Shown: positions 59,332 to 64,000 of the stretch, in pieces
How positions within the stretch are numbered: position 1 is the first letter of the stretch
Layout of the letters: every line of letters begins with the position of its first letter
From: Amphiduros pacificus
Lineage: Eukaryota; Annelida; Polychaeta; Phyllodocida; Hesionidae
Direction: 5' to 3'
Assembly: GCA_949316495.1 (NCBI GenBank)
Contig: OX439011.1
Coordinates: 19,621,995-19,685,994 of the forward strand
Length of the DNA stretch: 64,000 nt
Translations under genes and position numbers: made by a program
Notes under the pieces: model-generated
What the model saw: only the letters and a program-made list of their open reading frames with translations
Databases searched by the model: none
What the model was told of the DNA's origin: nothing

Positions 59332-59559
59332 CAAGTAACCCAAAAAAAATATGACAAAATTGGCCTCACTCCTCAGACACCGGAGAGTCTTTATACTGAT
59401 TGGTCGGCTATAAGAGGTACACTTTGACACCTGTTATCCCCAGGAAAGCTCATTAAAAGTCGTTTCTAACCTGTCTTACATATGCTACCATAGGTCACAC
59501 TGTAGACTGAGGTTCCCGCTTCATTAGTGTGGTGAGGAGGCCATAATGATATATAGGAG

Positions 59560-60101
59560 CAGTGCAGCAGCAAATGCCATATATGTGAGCAGTGCAGCAG
59601 CCATCGCCACCACTTGCTGCCATATATAGGAGCAGTGCAGCAGCCAACGCCGCCACTTGCTGCCATATATAGGAGCAGTGCAGCAGCAAATGCCATATAT
59701 ATGAGCAGTGCAGCAGCCAACGCCACCACTTGCTGCCATATATAGGAGCAGTGCAGCAGCCAACGCCACCACTTGCTGCCATATATATGAGCAGTGCAGC
59801 AGCCAACGCCACCACTTGCTGCCATATATAGGAGCAGTGCAGCAGTCAACGCCACTACTTGCTGCCATATATAGGAGCAGTGCAGCAGCCAACGCCGCCA
59901 CTTGCTGCCATATATAGGAGCAGTGCAGCAGCAAACGCCGCCACTTGCTGCCATATATAGGAGCAGTGCAGCAGCCAACGCCGCCACTTGCTGCCATATA
60001 TAGGAGCAGTGCAGCAGCCAACGCCACCAATTGCTGCCATATATAGGAGCAGTGCAGCAGTCAACGCCACCACGTGCTGCCATATATAGGAGCAGTGCAG
60101 C
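59560..60101. repeat. 43-bp minisatellite, ~13 copies
   Basis: Monomer CAGCCAACGCCACCACTTGC followed by TGCCATATATAGGAGCAGTG and CAG. Two short units lack the middle (GCAGCAAATGCCATATAT). Minus-strand frames of 106-205 codons arise because the 43-bp unit lacks stops when read in rotation; they are not called. Confidence 0.95.
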
Positions 60102-60144
60102 GACTCATCCTAAAATCGGAAATTAGCCTTTTCAAGCAAAATAA

Positions 60145-60206
60145 CATCAATTTGGGGGGGTCATCTTATACACAGGGTCGTCCTATTTTCGAGTAAATAC
60201 GGTTTA
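60145..60206 (-). mobile_element. Possible DNA-transposon end
   Basis: On the minus strand CCGTATTTACTCGAAAATAG and GACGACCCTGTGTATAAGAT precede a G/C run. This wording resembles the ends of a DNA element seen in several invertebrate genomes, from memory only. No second end or target duplication is seen. Confidence 0.25.
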
Positions 60207-60624
60207 TATTTTTTTCTATGAAATCAGTCAATGTTCAAGATTCTTTAATTCAGCACATATAGATCTTTTTTTCATGAAATCAGCACTTGTTGTTGTGGAG
60301 GTGTGATACAAATAGGCACTAGACACAGTGATCTATGTGTCATAATTAATTGTTTCCATGACAAGAACAAATGCATTTGTTGCCATGGTAACATAATCCC
60401 TAGTTCCTGCGACAAGTCTGACATCTGCCTCTCCTCTCTGACATCCATGAGACATCCCTCCCCATCAAACAGAGACATATTTTGTGTGATCTCGTTTGAT
60501 AGTCCTCATTATATACGACCTTGATAATGGCAGACAAAGGATGACGATAAACTTTCAAAGTTTGATGTCTTGCTGTGTATTTATATAAATAAGTGGTGTG
60601 CATCACATTTCTACTTTATCAATA
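60207..60624. other. Unassigned DNA
   Basis: Short overlapping frames on both strands (60272-60606), none convincing. Confidence 0.35.
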
Positions 60625-60966
60625 GTACAGTACCTTCCAAATACTTGGGAAGGTTAAGCCTATAAAAAAAACGAAGCTTCTTTCTGATTTCACTACCTAC
60701 CCTAAATCTTACAGTACCTTCCAAATACTTGGGAAGGTTAAGCCTATAAAAAAAACGAAGCTTCTCTCTGATTTCACTACCTACCCTAAATCTTACAGTA
60801 CCTTCCAAATACTTGGGAAGGTTAAGCCTATAAAAAAAACGAAGCTTCTCTCTGATTTCACTACCTACCCTAAATCTTACAGTACCTTCCAAATACTTGG
60901 GAAGGTTAAGCCTATAAAAAAGACGAAGCTTCTTTCTGATTTCACTACCTACCTTAAATCTTACCA
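60625..60966 (-). repeat. 84-bp tandem repeat x4 with 28-codon open unit
   Basis: Unit joins TACAGTACCTTCCAAATACT, TGGGAAGGTTAAGCCTATAA and further 44 bp. CCTTCC...GGAAGG gives a 6-bp hairpin per unit. The minus strand is open for 118 codons with units such as VRFRVGSEIREKLRFFYRLN. The four units are almost identical in DNA, so amino-acid conservation is no independent evidence of coding. Confidence 0.93.
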
Positions 60967-62790
60967 TTTATCCTAAAGTATTTTTTGGACTTTCATCGGT
61001 GAAAAGACATAATTTCAGCTATAATGTCTCTTAAATATATCCATTCTCAATATATTTCATCACTTTTAACAAGAAAGTATAAAATGAAATGATATATAAA
61101 TCTACCCCCATCTCATTTGTTTCAGGGCATGTTATCAGAAACAAGGTTACTATTTTTTGGCCTTACAAGAAAGAACAGAAATAAAGCAAGAATGCTGAAC
61201 ATGAAAACCCTGTGGGAATTCCACTTGACCTTTCATATTTATGACCTCTCATATTTATGTAAATTTTGTGAACATGATCTCCATCTCTGAACCAGACAGG
61301 GCTTTAGAACATTTTTGTTCTCACTCGATTTTTGTTAGTACCTCACTGCAAGTGTTTATAGTTAAAGCAGTAAGTAATGCTGTTGTGGTGACAGGTATGG
61401 AATGACAGACAGCCATACAGGTGACATAGTGATGGCAATACTGATTGGCACACTCAAAGCCTGAGGGGTAATAAGCTAATCTTTCCAAAACTCCAACATT
61501 TATGAATATTATCATATTCTTGAGTTCTAATCCAGTTAAGCATCATTACATGGTTTGCAAAAGAAAAACAAAAAAACATTTCAGTTTTTGCAATACCTGG
61601 TGTTCTTTTGCATCATGTTTACCAAAAACTCCAGAAGTAATTTAGATTTTTACATGTCAGAAAATAATGATCTGTATCTTCTTTTTGTTTTGCAAAAGTT
61701 TAAAGTTTGTGCAAGAGTCATTTAGTTCTGTTTATCAGTAGTATCCAAACACCAATCTGGTCCCACACAGACGTGACTCTATGGGGTCATGCAAGGGCAT
61801 TACATGACCTTAGGTGCCATGCACATGGTGTGCATGACTAAACTTCCCTATTATCACCCACAGTGCAGATATAATGACTTGCGATGACCTGCGATGACCT
61901 CATCAGGTCATGTTTATGCATGACCATATACAGGTTTGGCTTAAACTGTCTGTAAAATCATGCTCTGAGCTTCCCTTCCATTATAATTATTTTAGATGTG
62001 TATAATGTGGATACACTGACATTTACAGCGTTTTTTTAAGCCAACAATGCACATAAGGCGTGCCTCGCTGCTATTAAAAGTCAAAAACATAGTTCCCCTT
62101 GCAGGTGTTTCCGTGGAATAAGTCTACTTTTAACTTATCCATGCTTTTACCAGCAGGAATATATTTCCATCTGTTGAAACTAGATGATGATATGTAATCC
62201 TGAAAATACAACATCTTGTAGCTGGGAACTCCGGCCTTCAAATCTTTTAAAGATGGAATTTATTTTGTACAGAGACAATATAAGTTCTAATTTTTATATG
62301 TAAGGTAATATAAAAAGTTATCAATGTGGGCTGGGTGCCGATCTCCATGATGTTTTATCCCAATGAAAAGTATACAACCGAGCTGGGCAAAATTACTGAA
62401 AAATTTCTAAAATGAATCATTGATTGTTGGGAAAAGTCTCATGCCCGACCCAAATCATGATTACTACCATATCATTTATATGATTGGAACCCAGTCTAAA
62501 TGAGGGAGACTTATTTGTAAAAATACAGAATCTGCACGGTGGGTGATAATGGGTGATAATGCCATAAATTACCACAAAGACACTTTGCTTATTGGAGTCT
62601 ACTTATCTTCATTGTTTAATAATATTTATTATTGTAAGAAATACTTAATATATCTATGGACTGCATACATGCTTAAAGATGTTTAATTTTGTATGGAAAG
62701 AAAGGATATGGTGCTGACAAAAATGGCCGTGCTTTGTTGATTGTGGGTTGGTGGAAAGAAACATGTCTCACCTTCTGGTTGGACATAAAT

Positions 62791-62796
<6 letters not shown>
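60967..62796. other. Unassigned DNA
   Basis: AT-rich with no array, exon or mobile element that I can support. TGCGATGACC occurs twice in tandem near 61880. Confidence 0.4.

Positions 62797-62886
<90 letters not shown>
62797..62886. repeat. (TA)n microsatellite, ~44 units
   Basis: TA run with a single interruption (TTTATA) near 62825. Confidence 0.97.
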
Positions 62887-62888
<2 letters not shown>

Positions 62889-63235
62889 AATGAATCTGAG
62901 TGTAACACTTAAATAAGAGGGAAATATTGTATAATATAATATTGTATATATATAAAAAAATGCACATAACACCTGGTTGGTGGAAAAAAGATATTTGCTT
63001 TTAATTAATACAAATAAATCATTCTTAGACTAGTGAACAGATCATGTCCCATCATTTGATGAGATAACAGAGTGATAATGGGAAGCTATGATATGGGCGT
63101 GGGAACGAGGCTGGTCTAATGTATCATAACAATGCAATAGTTTATGTAACATGCAGGAGGTTGTCATTGTACCGTGCATCCATGTACCATTCATATCATA
63201 AATCCACAGAGACAGGATATATGCTTCTGGACTGG

Positions 63236-64000
63236 TAGGGACGGGACACTCCAGAAATGTTCTCTGCCTGGTAGGGACTGGACACTCCAGAAATGTTCTC
63301 TGCCAAGTAGGGATGGGACACTCCAGAAATATTCTCTGCCTGGTAGGGACGGGACACTCCAGAAATGTTCTCTGCCCGGTAGGGACGGGACACTCCAGAA
63401 ATGTTCTCTGCCCGGTAGGGACGGGACACTCCAGAAATGTTCTCTGCCTGGTAGGGATGGGACACTCCAGAAATGTTCTCTGTCCAGTAGGGACGGGACA
63501 CTCCAGAAATGTTCACTGCCTGGTAGGGATGGGACACTCCAGAAATGTTCTCTGCCCAGTAGGGATGGGACACTCCAGAAATGTTCTCTGTCCAGTAGGG
63601 ACGGGACACTCCAGAAATGTTCTCTGCCTGGTAGGGACGGGACACTCCAGAAATGTTCCCTTATGATAAAGAGGACACTCTCCAGAAATGTTCACTTATG
63701 ACGAAGTGGACACTCCAGAAATGTTCACATATAATAGAGGGGACACTCTCCAGAAATGTTCACATATGATAGAGGGGACACTCCAGAAATGTTCCCTTAT
63801 GATAAAGAGGACACTCTCCAGAAATGTTCCCTTATGATAAAGAGGACACTCTCCAGAAATGTTCACTCATGAGAGAGGACACTTTAGAAATGTTCACTTA
63901 TGATAGAGGGGACACTCCAGAAATGTTCCCTTATGATAGAGGGGACACTTCAGAAATGTTCACTTATGATAGAGAGGACACTCCAGAAATGTTCACTTAT
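63236..64000. repeat. 36-bp minisatellite, >20 copies, continues past the window
   Basis: Left half: GGGACACTCCAGAAATGTTC followed by TCTGCCTGGTAGGGAC, 12 units at exactly 36 bp, which keeps plus (175 codons) and minus (149 codons) frames open. Right half from about 63655: the shared GGACACTCCAGAAATGTTC joined to CACTTATGATAGAG, with 33-37-bp spacing. The array runs to the last base. Confidence 0.95.

Noticed and set aside
63174-63701. 175-codon frame of 12-residue units as a repeat protein
   Set aside because: It covers exactly the 36-bp-period part of the array, stops where the spacing becomes irregular, and the minus strand is open too.

Overview
The window is animal-type (metazoan) nuclear DNA, AT-rich and non-bacterial: there are no operons, no dense coding and no rRNA. 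It holds tRNA-derived SINEs with target-site duplications, a MITE-like pair, the 3' end of a LINE, splice-site-like signals and very many minisatellites. A marine invertebrate, perhaps a mollusc, fits the SINE/LINE tails and repeat style, but the species is an inference I cannot test here. No complete gene is visible. The window most resembles large introns plus intergenic DNA.

The dominant feature is tandem repetition. By my own boundaries about 27 kb of 64 kb (roughly 40 %) lies in some 35 separate minisatellite arrays. Monomers run from 5 to 84 bp and are nearly all unrelated to each other, each confined to one locus. The largest are a 31-bp array (13.36-16.44 kb, about 99 copies), a 41-bp array (21.8-23.3 kb), adjoining 35-bp and 33-bp arrays (27.8-31.4 kb), a 23-bp array (33.7-35.3 kb), a 14-bp array (43.7-45.0 kb) and a 32-bp array (47.3-50.2 kb, about 91 copies). 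Many monomers carry a short perfect palindrome or hairpin, and several arrays show higher-order duplication. Where the period is a multiple of 3 (18, 21, 27, 33, 36, 54, 84 bp) long open frames arise on one or both strands; I treat these as by-products of the period.

Between arrays lie mobile-element remains: a MITE-like element with CACTA target duplication (2758-3115) and an inverted second copy (12437-12794); a short tRNA-SINE (3238-3382); a longer tRNA-SINE with an 11-bp target duplication (26410-26717) and two fragments of it (6456-6512, 20222-20408); a LINE 3' end (37195-37337) sharing its tail with the short SINE; and a 166-bp insert with a 14-bp target duplication carrying a hammerhead-ribozyme core on the minus strand (58955-59120).

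Candidate host-gene pieces are few and uncertain. On the minus strand two putative exons (31759-31570 and 27413-27313) have good splice sites and compatible phases, and the 35/33-bp arrays would lie in the intron between them. Downstream on the same strand are a zero-length recursive-splice-type site (25360/25361), a 44-bp array that repeats a similar motif, and a small ATG-containing exon candidate (24907-24854). On the plus strand a terminal-exon candidate ends at 39095. A CCAAT/TATA promoter-like cluster lies near 45.2-45.5 kb.
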